DNA of 64,000 nucleotides from Alishewanella metallidurans (lineage in GTDB: Bacteria > Pseudomonadota > Gammaproteobacteria > Enterobacterales > Alteromonadaceae), in the NCBI RefSeq assembly GCF_036983985.1, contig NZ_JALAHQ010000002.1, forward strand, positions 186,001-250,000, in the 5' to 3' direction. This document shows positions 33,877 to 42,672 of this stretch, piece by piece. The position numbers and the translations under genes were made by a program. A model generated the notes under the pieces. That model had not been told where the DNA came from. It did no database searches and saw nothing but the letters and a program-made list of their open reading frames with translations. How positions within the stretch are numbered: the first letter of the stretch is position 1; each line of letters begins with the position of its first letter.

Positions 33877-36465
33877 TTAAACCGCACCCTGTAAAAAGTC
33901 CTGCGCAAAACGCTGTAACACACCACCAGCTTCGTAAATTGACACCTCTTCTGCGGTGTCTAAACGGCAGGTTACTGGCACCTTTAGTGTTTCGCCATTA
34001 GTACGATGAATAACCAAGGTAACCGTTGAACGTGGTGTGCAATCGCCTATTACGTCATAGGTTTCAGTACCGTCTAACTGCAGCGTAGTGCGTGTGGTAC
34101 CTGGTGCAAACTCTAACGGCAACACTCCCATACCAATTAAGTTAGTACGATGAATACGCTCAAAACCTTCTGCCGCAATAGCTTCTACACCGGCTAAACG
34201 TACGCCTTTAGCAGCCCAGTCACGCGATGAACCTTGGCCATAATCGGCACCTGCAACAATGATTAACGGCTGTTTGCGCTGCATATAGGTTTCAATGGCT
34301 TCCCACATGCGGGTAACCTTACCCTCGGGTTCAATACGCGCTAATGAACCTTGCTTAACCTTGCCATCTACTACGGCCATTTCGTTAATTAGTTTAGGGT
34401 TGGCAAAGGTAGCGCGCTGTGCGGTTAGGTGATCACCGCGGTGCGTAGCATAAGAGTTAAAATCTTCTTCTGGCAGCCCCATTTTATGCAAGTATTCACC
34501 CGCCGCACTGTCTAGCATTATCGCGTTTGATGGCGACAAGTGGTCGGTGGTAATGTTGTCACCCAATACAGCAAGCGGACGCATACCTGTTAACGTTCGC
34601 TCACCTGCTAACGCGCCTTCCCAATAAGGTGGGCGACGAATATAAGTGCTTTGTGGCCGCCAGTCATACAGTGGGCTAATTTGCTCACCGTAATCTACCG
34701 CTAAGTCAAACATTGGCTCGTACACTTTACGGAACTGCTCGGGTTTAACACTGGCTTTTACTACCGCATCAATTTCCGCATCGGTTGGCCAAATATCTTT
34801 TAAGGTAATAGCGCTACCATCTGGGTTAAAGCCTAAGGCATCTTTTTCAATATCAAAGCGAATAGTACCGGCAATAGCATACGCCACTACCAGTGCTGGT
34901 GAGGCTAAAAACGCTTGCTTAGCATACGGGTGAATACGACCATCGAAGTTGCGGTTACCCGACAATACGGCAGTTGCATACAAGTCACGTTCAACCACTT
35001 CTTGTTGAATAATAGGGTCTAAAGCACCGCTCATACCGTTACAAGTGGTACAAGCAAAACCAACAATACCAAAGCCTAACTGTTCTAGCTCAGTTAATAA
35101 CTTGGCGTCGTTTAAATACAGCTCTACGGTTTTAGAGCCTGGCGCTAATGAGCTTTTTACCCAGCTTTTACGGGTTAAACCTTTCGCATTGGCGTTACGC
35201 GCTAACAAGCCGGCAGCAATAACGTTACGCGGGTTACTGGTATTAGTGCAGCTAGTAATAGCGGCAATAATAACGGCACCATCGGGCATTTTGCCGTCTT
35301 CAATTATATACTTACCGGCAATACCTTTAGCGGTTAAATCGCTAGTTGCTAAACGTGCATGCGGGTTAGATGGGCCTGCCATAGTGCGGCCAACGCTTGA
35401 TAAATCAAACGTAAGTACCCGCTCGTACTCTGCTGTTTTTAGGCTTTCTGCCCACAAGCCAGCCACTTTAGCGTAGGTTTCTACTAGCTTGACTTGCTCA
35501 GCGTCGCGGCCAGTTAAGGTTAAATAATCCAGCGTTTGCTGGTCAATGGCAAACATAGCTGCAGTTGCACCATATTCTGGTGTCATATTGGAGATAGTTG
35601 CTCTGTCACCTAAACTTAGGCTATCTGCGCCTGCGCCATAAAATTCTAAGTAACTTGATACCACTTTTTGCTGGCGTAAGAATTCCGTTAGTGCAAGCAC
35701 TATGTCGGTGGCCATAATGCCTTCTTGTGCTTTACCGGTAAGCTCAACACCAATAATATCGGGCAGGCGCATCCAGCTGGCACGGCCTAGCATAACGCTT
35801 TCTGCTTCTAGACCACCCACACCAATGGCAATAACGCCTAACGCATCAACATGCGGTGTATGGCTGTCGGTACCTACTAAAGTATCTGGAAACGCCACGC
35901 CGTTAAGCGAATGAATTACCGGTGACATACGCTCTAGATTAATTTGATGCATAATGCCGTTACCCGGCGGAATAACTTCAACGTTTTTAAAGGCTTTTTT
36001 AGTCCAGTTAATAAAGTGGAAACGGTCGTCGTTACGGCGGTCTTCTATCGCACGGTTTTTTTCAAACGCGTCGGCTTCAAAGCCCGCATGCTCTACTGCT
36101 AACGAGTGGTCAACAATTAGCTGCGTTGGTACTACTGGGTTTACTTTTGACGGATCACCGCCCTTTTCAGCAATGGCATCGCGCAGGCCTGCTAAGTCAA
36201 CTAATGCGGTTTGGCCTAAAATATCATGACACACTACACGGGCTGGAAACCAAGGAAAATCGAGATCGCGCTTGCGGTAAATTAACTGTTTTAGTGCATC
36301 AGTTAACATAGCAGGATCACAGCGGCGCACTAAGTTTTCGGCATGCACACGTGAGGTATAAGGTAATTTGGCGTAGGCGCCCGGTTCAATGGCGTCAACC
36401 GCGGCTTGAGTATCAAAGTAATCTAACTTAGTGCCCGGTAAGGGCTTGCGGTACTGGCTGTTCAT
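33877..36465 (-). CDS. acnD: Fe/S-dependent 2-methylisocitrate dehydratase AcnD
   Basis: An aconitase-family enzyme of 862 residues acting on 2-methylcitrate, paired with PrpF. It begins MNSQYRKPLPGTKLDYFD from the ATG at 36465; the longer frame from 36513 has no family support. The Fe-S cysteines are in ITSCTNTSNPRNV and FACTTCNG, and the swivel-domain motif is YGQGSSRDWAAKG. DTLVGTDSHTPHVDALG is intact. The gene order regulator-prpB-prpC-acnD-prpF is the standard one for Shewanella-like bacteria. Both of its flanks carry structured repeats. Confidence 0.96.
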   Translation of the reverse strand: MNSQYRKPLPGTKLDYFDTQAAVDAIEPGAYAKLPYTSRVHAENLVRRCDPAMLTDALKQLIYRKRDLDFPWFPARVVCHDILGQTALVDLAGLRDAIAEKGGDPSKVNPVVPTQLIVDHSLAVEHAGFEADAFEKNRAIEDRRNDDRFHFINWTKKAFKNVEVIPPGNGIMHQINLERMSPVIHSLNGVAFPDTLVGTDSHTPHVDALGVIAIGVGGLEAESVMLGRASWMRLPDIIGVELTGKAQEGIMATDIVLALTEFLRQQKVVSSYLEFYGAGADSLSLGDRATISNMTPEYGATAAMFAIDQQTLDYLTLTGRDAEQVKLVETYAKVAGLWAESLKTAEYERVLTFDLSSVGRTMAGPSNPHARLATSDLTAKGIAGKYIIEDGKMPDGAVIIAAITSCTNTSNPRNVIAAGLLARNANAKGLTRKSWVKSSLAPGSKTVELYLNDAKLLTELEQLGFGIVGFACTTCNGMSGALDPIIQQEVVERDLYATAVLSGNRNFDGRIHPYAKQAFLASPALVVAYAIAGTIRFDIEKDALGFNPDGSAITLKDIWPTDAEIDAVVKASVKPEQFRKVYEPMFDLAVDYGEQISPLYDWRPQSTYIRRPPYWEGALAGERTLTGMRPLAVLGDNITTDHLSPSNAIMLDSAAGEYLHKMGLPEEDFNSYATHRGDHLTAQRATFANPKLINEMAVVDGKVKQGSLARIEPEGKVTRMWEAIETYMQRKQPLIIVAGADYGQGSSRDWAAKGVRLAGVEAIAAEGFERIHRTNLIGMGVLPLEFAPGTTRTTLQLDGTETYDVIGDCTPRSTVTLVIHRTNGETLKVPVTCRLDTAEEVSIYEAGGVLQRFAQDFLQGAV

Positions 36466-36510
36466 AATGGTTACCTGTGTATGAGTAATTCTCACGTTAA
36501 GCGTTACGCT

Positions 36511-36610
36511 CAAATCGGTTTGACCACACCAACACGCCGTAAACCCATCCCTGGGGGCTCCTTTTCGCCCGTCCAGGGCTACAAGGGTTGGCTTAGTTCA
36601 AACCGATTTG
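36511..36610. repeat. Structured intergenic repeat, family 2
   Basis: A 100-bp nested hairpin between prpC and acnD. The outer arms CAAATCGGTTTGA and TCAAACCGATTTG are perfect over 13 bases. Inside are AACCC/GGGTT, CCCTGG/CCAGGG and GGGC/GCCC pairs. The core text (GCCGTAAACCCATCCCTGGG) looks like a dispersed repeat core of gammaproteobacteria, from memory. It slightly overlaps the upstream part of the acnD leader. Confidence 0.72.
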
Positions 36611-36645
36611 GCTTTATCTCGTTAAGCTATTAGTTTAACAGTGAA

Positions 36646-36734
36646 GTTGCCCCCGTTTAGCACAGCCACAGAGTGTCTGAGTCCTGCCGAAGGCATAAGG
36701 ACGAGTTGCTGTGGCGAGCATAAATGGGTGCAAC
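36646..36734. repeat. Structured intergenic repeat, family 1, copy C
   Basis: An 89-bp nested hairpin. The outer arms GTTGCCCCCGTTTA and TAAATGGGTGCAAC pair with one mismatch and one G-T, and the inner arms GCCACAG/CTGTGGC are perfect. The core matches copy B almost base for base (CAGAGTGTCTGAGT, GTCCTGCC hairpin, GAGTTGCTG), with two extra bases in the inner stem. It lies 28 bases before the prpC stop. Confidence 0.78.
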
Positions 36735-36761
36735 TAAATACCACGCTAAATAAGGCACAAC

Positions 36762-37889
36762 TTAACGCTGGGCAATCGGCTTAACACTACGTGGTTCAAC
36801 ACCAACATAGTCAGCACTTGGCCGTATAATACGGTTGTCAGCGCGTTGCTCCATTACGTGTGCTGCCCAACCCGTTAAACGACTACAAACAAAAATTGGT
36901 GTAAACAACTTAGTAGGAATACCCATGTAGTTATAAGCCGATGCGTGGAAGAAGTCGGCATTACAGAACAGTTTTTTCTCACGCCACATTACCGCTTCAC
37001 AGCGCACTGATACGTCATATAACAGTGTATCGCCATTGGCTTGGGCCAGCTTTTCTGACCACTGCTTAATTACCGCGTTACGTGGGTCTGACTCTGAATA
37101 CACCGCATGGCCAAAGCCCATGATTTTTTCTTTACGCTCAAGCATACCTAACAGCTTTTGCTCGGCATCATCAGCGCTGGTCATTTTCTCAATCAGTTCC
37201 ATCGCCGCTTCGTTAGCGCCACCATGTAATGGGCCACGTAGCGAACCAATAGCACCGGTAATGCACGAGTGCATATCACTTAGAGTTGAAGCACAAACGC
37301 GCGCGGTAAAGGTTGAGGCATTAAACTCATGCTCAGCATATAAAATAAGTGAGGCTTGCATGACTTCGGTGTGCAGCGCCTGTGGCTTTTCACCATGTAA
37401 TGTCCATAAAAACTGTTCTGCAATAGACTCTGCCGCCGTTTCAACGTCAATACGTTTGCCGTGGTGGCTAAAGTTATACCAGTAGTTTACTAAACCTGGA
37501 AAAATAGCTAATAAGCGATCACTAGCATCTTGCTGCTGCGCAAAACTCTGTTCAGTTTCTAAATTACCTAACATAGAACAACCGGTGCGCATAACGTCCA
37601 TTGGGTGCGCTGAAGCCGGAATACGCTCTAATACGTCTTTTAAAGCTTGAGGTAAGCTACGCAAACTTTTTAACTTGGCTTTATAGGCCGCTAATTCTGC
37701 GATGTTTGGCAGCTCGCCTTTTAACACTAAGTGCGCAACTTCTTCAAACTCACAGTGCGCCGCTAAATCTTTAACATCATAACCACGATAGGTTAAACCT
37801 GAACCGGTTTTACCAACAGTTGAAAGTGCTGTTTTACCTGCAACCTGACCACGCAAACCTGCGCCGGTTAACTGTTTTGCATTTGCCAT
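36762..37889 (-). CDS. prpC: 2-methylcitrate synthase
   Basis: A citrate-synthase-family enzyme of 375 residues condensing propionyl-CoA with oxaloacetate. The start is ATG at 37889 (MANAKQLTGAGLRGQVAG) with AAGGA upstream; the longer frame to 37961 would run into prpB. Catalytic regions are visible in GPLHGGANEAAME, MGFGHAVYSESDPR and the final IIRPSADYVG. Its position between prpB and acnD fits the methylcitrate cycle. Confidence 0.95.
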   Translation of the reverse strand: MANAKQLTGAGLRGQVAGKTALSTVGKTGSGLTYRGYDVKDLAAHCEFEEVAHLVLKGELPNIAELAAYKAKLKSLRSLPQALKDVLERIPASAHPMDVMRTGCSMLGNLETEQSFAQQQDASDRLLAIFPGLVNYWYNFSHHGKRIDVETAAESIAEQFLWTLHGEKPQALHTEVMQASLILYAEHEFNASTFTARVCASTLSDMHSCITGAIGSLRGPLHGGANEAAMELIEKMTSADDAEQKLLGMLERKEKIMGFGHAVYSESDPRNAVIKQWSEKLAQANGDTLLYDVSVRCEAVMWREKKLFCNADFFHASAYNYMGIPTKLFTPIFVCSRLTGWAAHVMEQRADNRIIRPSADYVGVEPRSVKPIAQR

Positions 37890-37917
37890 TATCTTGTCCT
37901 TATTATCTTTAGAATGC

Positions 37918-38802
37918 TTATTTAGTTTTGCTGCTAAACAGCTGATCCAGCTTTTCTTCAAAACTGTGATAATTTAAAAAGTCATACAGTTCAGCCCGTG
38001 TTTGCATATTGTCAATCACGGCTTTTTGATCGCCATTGGCTAAAATAGATTGATACACATTAAGCGCCGCTTTATTCATTGCTCTAAACGCACTTAATGG
38101 GTACAACACCATCGCCACACCCACGCTACCTAATTCGGCCTTATTAAACAGTGGTGTTTGGCCAAACTCAGTAATGTTTGCCAATACCGGCACCTTTAAT
38201 GCTTTGGTAAAGGCTTGATATTGCTCTAGCGTATGCACAGCTTCAGCAAATATTGCATCAGCACCGGCAGCTTCACAGGCTAAAGCGCGCTCTATTGCTG
38301 CATCAACGCCTTGTTGTGCTAACGCATCGGTACGCGCCATAATAAAAAAGCTTTCGTCGGTACGCGCATCAACACTGGCTTTTACCCGATCAACCATCTC
38401 GTCTAACGACACAATTTCTTTATTTGGCCGGTGACCACAGCGCTTTTGCGCTACCTGATCTTCAATATGAAATCCTGCCGCTCCGGCACGTGTCATTTCT
38501 TTTACCGTACGAGCAATATTAAATGCTCCACCCCAACCAGTATCAGCATCTACCAATAACGGCACGCTAGTGGCGGCGGTAATACGACGAATATCTTCAC
38601 AAACATCATTTAACGATGTCATACCTAAATCAGGCAAACCAAAAGAGGCATTCGCCACACCAGCACCCGACAGATAAAGTGCCTGATGGCCAGTACGCTC
38701 GGCCATCATAGCGGTGTACGCGTTAATTGTGCCAACAATTTGCAGCGGTGTATTCGCCTTAATAGCCGCGCGAAATTTTTGGCCGGCAGTAAGTGTGCTC
38801 AT
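37918..38802 (-). CDS. prpB: 2-methylisocitrate lyase
   Basis: An isocitrate-lyase-superfamily enzyme of 294 residues cleaving 2-methylisocitrate to pyruvate and succinate. The metal and active-site motif KRCGHRPNKEIV (the KKCGH loop of the family) lies near residue 119, and DADTGWGG near residue 85. The C-terminal NYHSFEEKLDQLF is typical. It starts one base downstream of the regulator gene stop and is followed 28 bases later by prpC. Confidence 0.96.
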   Translation of the reverse strand: MSTLTAGQKFRAAIKANTPLQIVGTINAYTAMMAERTGHQALYLSGAGVANASFGLPDLGMTSLNDVCEDIRRITAATSVPLLVDADTGWGGAFNIARTVKEMTRAGAAGFHIEDQVAQKRCGHRPNKEIVSLDEMVDRVKASVDARTDESFFIMARTDALAQQGVDAAIERALACEAAGADAIFAEAVHTLEQYQAFTKALKVPVLANITEFGQTPLFNKAELGSVGVAMVLYPLSAFRAMNKAALNVYQSILANGDQKAVIDNMQTRAELYDFLNYHSFEEKLDQLFSSKTK

Positions 38803-38803
38803 G

Positions 38804-39487
38804 TTAAGTCCTCATTTGTTCTAGTTGTTTTTCAATATTTAACCGCGACGCTGCTATATGGCGGCGCATTAATAATTCGGCAAGTTCACCATCACGGTTA
38901 GCAATGGCATTAAGAATAGCTTTATGTTCATCAAATGCACGTGATACCCGAGGCCCATTCATACCTAGCTGCACGCGATACATACGCACTAAATAATACA
39001 GCTCATCACACAGGATATTAATAAGGTAGTCATTTTTGCTGCCCAAGATAATGCGGTAATGAAAATCCAGATCGCCCGCTTCTTGATAATAGCTTTCGCC
39101 TTCGCGCACACGCTGCGTACTTAAGTGCTGATCGAGTAATTGGCGCAATTCGGCTATTTCGCTATCAGCCATGTGCTCTGCGGCCAAACGGCACGCCATA
39201 CCCTCAAGGGTTTCGCGTAACTGATATAATGATAGCAAACCTTTTGTCGACAATTTGACTACGCGAGCGCCGGCATTAGGAATACGCTCAATAAGATGGC
39301 AGCGCTCTAAGCGCGCTAAAGCCTCACGCAGTGGCGCACGGCTAAGATCAAAACGTTTTGCCAGCTCCGGCTCACTAATTTTGCTACCCGCAGCGATTTC
39401 ACCTTCAACAATTGCGCGCTGCACTTCTAGCAACACGCGATCAGCGGCAGTAATAGGAGAACGTAATGAAGGATGCGGTACCGTCAT
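38804..39487 (-). CDS. prpR: GntR-family regulator of the prp operon
   Basis: A GntR/FCD-type repressor of 227 residues. The N-terminal winged helix (residues 15-75) contains SEPELAKRFDLSRAPLREAL, and the C-terminal FCD effector domain has the metal-binding pattern D..FH..I near residue 138 and later histidines (DEHKAIL, RRHIAAS). The ATG at 39487 is preferred; the upstream codons lie in an operator. It is first in the prp operon and probably controls it through the TTGTCGACAA sites. The symbol follows Shewanella usage; it is not the sigma54-type PrpR of enterobacteria. Confidence 0.88.
   Translation of the reverse strand: MTVPHPSLRSPITAADRVLLEVQRAIVEGEIAAGSKISEPELAKRFDLSRAPLREALARLERCHLIERIPNAGARVVKLSTKGLLSLYQLRETLEGMACRLAAEHMADSEIAELRQLLDQHLSTQRVREGESYYQEAGDLDFHYRIILGSKNDYLINILCDELYYLVRMYRVQLGMNGPRVSRAFDEHKAILNAIANRDGELAELLMRRHIAASRLNIEKQLEQMRT
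39243..39254. promoter_or_regulatory. TTGTCGACAA site inside the regulator gene
   Basis: The 10-bp palindrome TTGTCGACAA occurs within the coding region of the GntR gene, about 235 bases downstream of the start. It is identical in core to the two promoter-proximal sites and could be an auxiliary operator for looping, or could be chance. Confidence 0.4.
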
Positions 39488-39489
39488 AA

Positions 39490-39501
39490 ATTGTCGACAC
39501 A
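39490..39501. promoter_or_regulatory. Prp operator 1 (start-proximal)
   Basis: ATTGTCGACACA, one half-site match short of the perfect palindrome at 39563. It lies directly upstream of the regulator start codon and downstream of the predicted transcription start, a position suited to repression. Confidence 0.7.
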
Positions 39502-39517
39502 AAATAAAGATGCGATA

Positions 39518-39546
39518 GTTTTAAAGGCTTTTAACTGCTTAGTCAA
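39518..39546 (-). promoter_or_regulatory. Predicted sigma70 promoter of the prp operon
   Basis: On the minus strand, TTGACT (39546-39541) and TAAAAC (39523-39518) are separated by 17 bases. The two TTGTCGACA sites flank this promoter on either side. Confidence 0.6.
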
Positions 39547-39562
39547 GTAAGCCAAGGTATAT

Positions 39563-39574
39563 ATTGTCGACAAT
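39563..39574. promoter_or_regulatory. Prp operator 2 (upstream)
   Basis: ATTGTCGACAAT, a perfect 12-bp palindrome just upstream of the predicted -35 element. It fits the motif I recall for GntR-type prp regulators in Alteromonadales. The remaining gap up to tatD (39575-40012) holds two hairpins near its right end and two TTATCC-type 9-mers; otherwise I see nothing in it. Confidence 0.75.
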
Positions 39575-39931
39575 CAACGGAAAAATGTGAATCCAGCTTT
39601 ACAAAAAATATGAGCTGGTATTGGCTGTCTTTACAATTGAATTTATAAAACCAGATTTAATTTAGAATAAATAAGCATTAAAAATAGTGAAGCAATACAT
39701 TTAACGAATAAAAGACGCAACAAATGTTAGCGCACTAAAGTCGGGACAACTCAATAATACAGCAGGTTTCACGTAACAAGCTGGGGATAAGTTGAGGATA
39801 AGCTGGGTGCAAATTTAAAAAAACGTATCAGTTCAATGGTATCTAAGTATCACCGTTAGTAAGCAATTTTTTTTTGCTTTACTAGACTGGATCTTACCTT
39901 GAAAACATTTGTAGTAGTAACGATAGCGCAC

Positions 39932-39989
39932 GGCTCATTCCCTATGAGCCATTCCCCTAGGCCCGGAACAATGCAAATTAGTTCCGGGC
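39932..39989 (-). terminator. Paired hairpins downstream of tatD
   Basis: GGCTCA/TGAGCC (39932-39950) and GCCCGGAAC/GTTCCGGGC (39961-39989) lie 24 bases past the tatD stop. There is no clear T-run on the minus strand, so it may be a transcript-end or processing structure and not a classic terminator. Confidence 0.5.
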
Positions 39990-40012
39990 TACTTTTATCT
40001 AGGCCTATAACG

Positions 40013-40795
40013 TTAGGCTACTCGTTTTACTAAGTTAAATAACGTATAAAAATTATCCGTCGTGGCTTTTGCTAGGCTGTCTAGACTTACGCCTTTAACC
40101 TCAGCAACAGCCTTTGCTACTGCGCTAACATAAGCCGGTTGGTTAGTTTTACCACGAAACGGCACTGGCGTTAGATAAGGTGCATCTGTTTCTATTAGCA
40201 GACGATCAAGCGGTAAACGTTTAACTACATCGCGCAGCTCGGTGGCATTACGAAACGTCATAATGCCTGAAATTGAAATATAAAAACCCAGATCAAGTGC
40301 AGCTTTAGCCATATCCCAGTTTTCAGTAAAACAGTGTAAAACACCACTGGCTTTATCCGCATTATGGCTACGCATTAATGCCAAGGTATCGGCTCTAGCA
40401 TCGCGGGTATGAATAATTAACGGCTTAGCGAGCTGATTAGCTACGTCAATATGGCTAACGAAAGCAGCCTGTTGGCTAAGTTTAGACTCTGGTGAGTAAA
40501 AATAATCTAGCCCTGTTTCACCCACAGCAACCACAGTATCTCGCTGACACTGCTGTAACAACTGTTCTGGGTCTACCTTGTCATGCTGGTGCAACGGGTG
40601 CTCGCCACAAGATATAGACACATTAGTAAATGGAGCAACGCTTTGGGCCATTTGCTCAAATTCGGATAAGCTTACGCACACACATAACATGTGCTGAATT
40701 TGTTCAGCCTTTGCATTATCGACAACTTGCTCAAGGGTTAACCCTAGTTTATCTAGCTCTAGCCGATCAAGATGGCAATGTGAATCTACAAACAA
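40013..40795 (-). CDS. TatD-family metal-dependent hydrolase (YcfH-like)
   Basis: A 260-residue TIM-barrel hydrolase/DNase of the TatD family. Metal-binding HCH at the N-terminus is in FVDSHCHLD, and GETGLDYFY, IIHTRDA, LHCFTEN and ETDAPYLTP follow in order, all intact. The position after holB and a PilZ gene matches ycfH. Transcription is leftward with the whole fab-holB run. Confidence 0.95.
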   Translation of the reverse strand: MFVDSHCHLDRLELDKLGLTLEQVVDNAKAEQIQHMLCVCVSLSEFEQMAQSVAPFTNVSISCGEHPLHQHDKVDPEQLLQQCQRDTVVAVGETGLDYFYSPESKLSQQAAFVSHIDVANQLAKPLIIHTRDARADTLALMRSHNADKASGVLHCFTENWDMAKAALDLGFYISISGIMTFRNATELRDVVKRLPLDRLLIETDAPYLTPVPFRGKTNQPAYVSAVAKAVAEVKGVSLDSLAKATTDNFYTLFNLVKRVA

Positions 40796-40810
40796 AATAA
40801 TACTCTCAGC

Positions 40811-41137
40811 TTAAATAGTGTGGGTCGGATCAGCCGAATTTAGCATTCCGCCAAGTAGCTTCTCTATCTGCGCACCTAATTGCGACTTATCATCAATAAA
40901 GCTAACGCCGATACCTGCAGGGTTAGAGCTTTGCGAACCATGTGGCGTGATCCAAGCTACTTTACCCGATACGGCAATCGGCTCTAATGAATCAGGTAAG
41001 GTAACGCTCAACGCCAGCGACTGGCCCATTTTATATTGTCTTGGCGTACGAACAAACAAACCGCCTGTTTTTAAAAATGGCATATAGCTGCGGTATAAAT
41101 CTTTTAAATCATTGAAGCCTATTGTTAGCTCTTCCAT
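40811..41137 (-). CDS. PilZ domain protein
   Basis: A 108-residue protein consisting of a PilZ domain. It has the family layout around FVRTPRQYKMGQSLALSVTLPD and VSGKVAWITPH, then GIGVSFIDD. A short gene of this type usually sits between holB and tatD in gammaproteobacteria and relates to PilZ of type IV pilus biogenesis. The canonical c-di-GMP RxxxR and D/NxSxxG motifs are not complete, so it may not bind c-di-GMP. Confidence 0.88.
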   Translation of the reverse strand: MEELTIGFNDLKDLYRSYMPFLKTGGLFVRTPRQYKMGQSLALSVTLPDSLEPIAVSGKVAWITPHGSQSSNPAGIGVSFIDDKSQLGAQIEKLLGGMLNSADPTHTI

Positions 41138-41148
41138 AAATACTCCAC

Positions 41149-42042
41149 TTAACCTTGCAGTCGTTTTAACTCAATTAAAAACGCACTTAAAGCAAGCTGC
41201 TTATTCTGCCCTAAAATTTGTATTTCGTCACGACACCAGCGGCTATACAACTGATGTATTGCTAGAACACGTTGCGGATTATGGCCAATTAAACTAGGCA
41301 ATAATTGTTGGCGAAGTAGCCAACCGATAATCTGGCTTAATCCGCTAATTGCCTCTAGCTGTTTTACGCAATCGGCTAATACTATTTGCTGGCTAAAAAA
41401 CTTCGTCAAACTATTAATAGTCACGTGTAACTGATCCGCTTCACCAGACTCTAATAAACTTAAGGCTTTTAGCGGCCCACCTGCAGCGTAAGCTAATAAG
41501 AAATCAGGCACCGCGCGATTACTATGTAGCGCTAACCAGCGCTGAATATCGTCGCCATACTGTGCAGCTATTACCCATTGTTGGCAGCGGCTAAGCAAGG
41601 TTGCCGGCAAGGTGCTACCACTGGCGCTAAACAACAGTAAAAAACTATTTTGCGGTGGCTCTTCTAAGGTTTTTAGTAACGCGTTAGCGGCAGCTTCGGT
41701 TAACTTGCTAGCGTCAGCTAATAATACTACCTTATTTTGCTGCTGCTGCGCCCTACCTTGCATAAACTGACTAAGCTGACGCACCGCATCAACACCTATG
41801 CTTGTACCAGAGCTGTCGACAATAAGTAAGTCAGAATGGTTGCCCGCTTCACGTAATAAACAACTTTTGCATATACCACAAGGCTTGGTTTGGGCAGTAC
41901 AAAGTAAAGATGCCGCCAGCCAGTTGGCTAATAGGTGTTTACCGATACCTTCTGGACCAGTAAGTAAAATGCCATGCGCTAACTGATTAGTGTTTAGTAG
42001 CTGACTAAATTGTTGCTGATAAGATACTAACCAAGGTGGCAT
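41149..42042 (-). CDS. holB: DNA polymerase III subunit delta'
   Basis: A clamp-loader subunit of 297 residues. The N-terminal AAA+ fold has GPEGIGKHLLANWLA (a P-loop, though delta' has no ATPase function), a zinc module CGICKSCLLREAGNHSD, and LEEPPQNSFLLLFS. It starts three bases after tmk and is followed 11 bases later by the PilZ gene, the usual order. Confidence 0.94.
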   Translation of the reverse strand: MPPWLVSYQQQFSQLLNTNQLAHGILLTGPEGIGKHLLANWLAASLLCTAQTKPCGICKSCLLREAGNHSDLLIVDSSGTSIGVDAVRQLSQFMQGRAQQQQNKVVLLADASKLTEAAANALLKTLEEPPQNSFLLLFSASGSTLPATLLSRCQQWVIAAQYGDDIQRWLALHSNRAVPDFLLAYAAGGPLKALSLLESGEADQLHVTINSLTKFFSQQIVLADCVKQLEAISGLSQIIGWLLRQQLLPSLIGHNPQRVLAIHQLYSRWCRDEIQILGQNKQLALSAFLIELKRLQG

Positions 42043-42045
42043 AAA

Positions 42046-42672
42046 TTAACCCACTGCCGGAGTAAGTGCTTTAGCAATACTTTGCTGTACTTGCTCTATC
42101 GTTTGGTTAGCATCAATGATGGCAATATTGGGCTCCGTATGGGCAATGTGTAAGTATTTTTCGCGGGTGCGTTGAAAAAATGCCAGTTGCTCTAATTCAA
42201 TACGATCCAGCTCACCGCGCACCCGAGCGCGCTCTAAACCAATTGCAGGATCAATATCTAAATACAAGGTTAAATCAGGCGTTAAATCTCCCAGCACAGC
42301 TTGACGCAGTTGATTAATAAACGGCTCGTCAAGTTGCCGACCACCACCTTGATATGCACGAGACGACAGATCGTGTCGGTCAGCTAATACCCATTTACCT
42401 TGTGCAAGTGCAGGATTAATCACATTTAGCAGTAATTGCATGCGCGCGGCATACATTAGTAATAGCTCGGTTTGGGGGGCAATAATTTCTGTCGTTTGTA
42501 CTTGTTTAATTAAGTTACGTAAACTTTCAGCTAACGGCGTACCGCCGGGCTCACGGGTGCAAACAACGTCATGCCCTAATTGCTGCAAATACTGTTTAAC
42601 ATAGGCGATAGCCGTACTCTTTCCTGCGCCTTCAAGGCCTTCAACAACAATAAACTTGCCTTTATGGCTCAT
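42046..42672 (-). CDS. tmk: Thymidylate kinase
   Basis: A dTMP kinase of 208 residues. P-loop GLEGAGKSTAI lies near residue 11, DRHDLSSRAYQGGGR near residue 97 and the LID-like region RVRGELDRIE near residue 150. All catalytic elements are present. It overlaps the end of mltG by four bases (ATGA), indicating coupled translation. Confidence 0.96.
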   Translation of the reverse strand: MSHKGKFIVVEGLEGAGKSTAIAYVKQYLQQLGHDVVCTREPGGTPLAESLRNLIKQVQTTEIIAPQTELLLMYAARMQLLLNVINPALAQGKWVLADRHDLSSRAYQGGGRQLDEPFINQLRQAVLGDLTPDLTLYLDIDPAIGLERARVRGELDRIELEQLAFFQRTREKYLHIAHTEPNIAIIDANQTIEQVQQSIAKALTPAVG

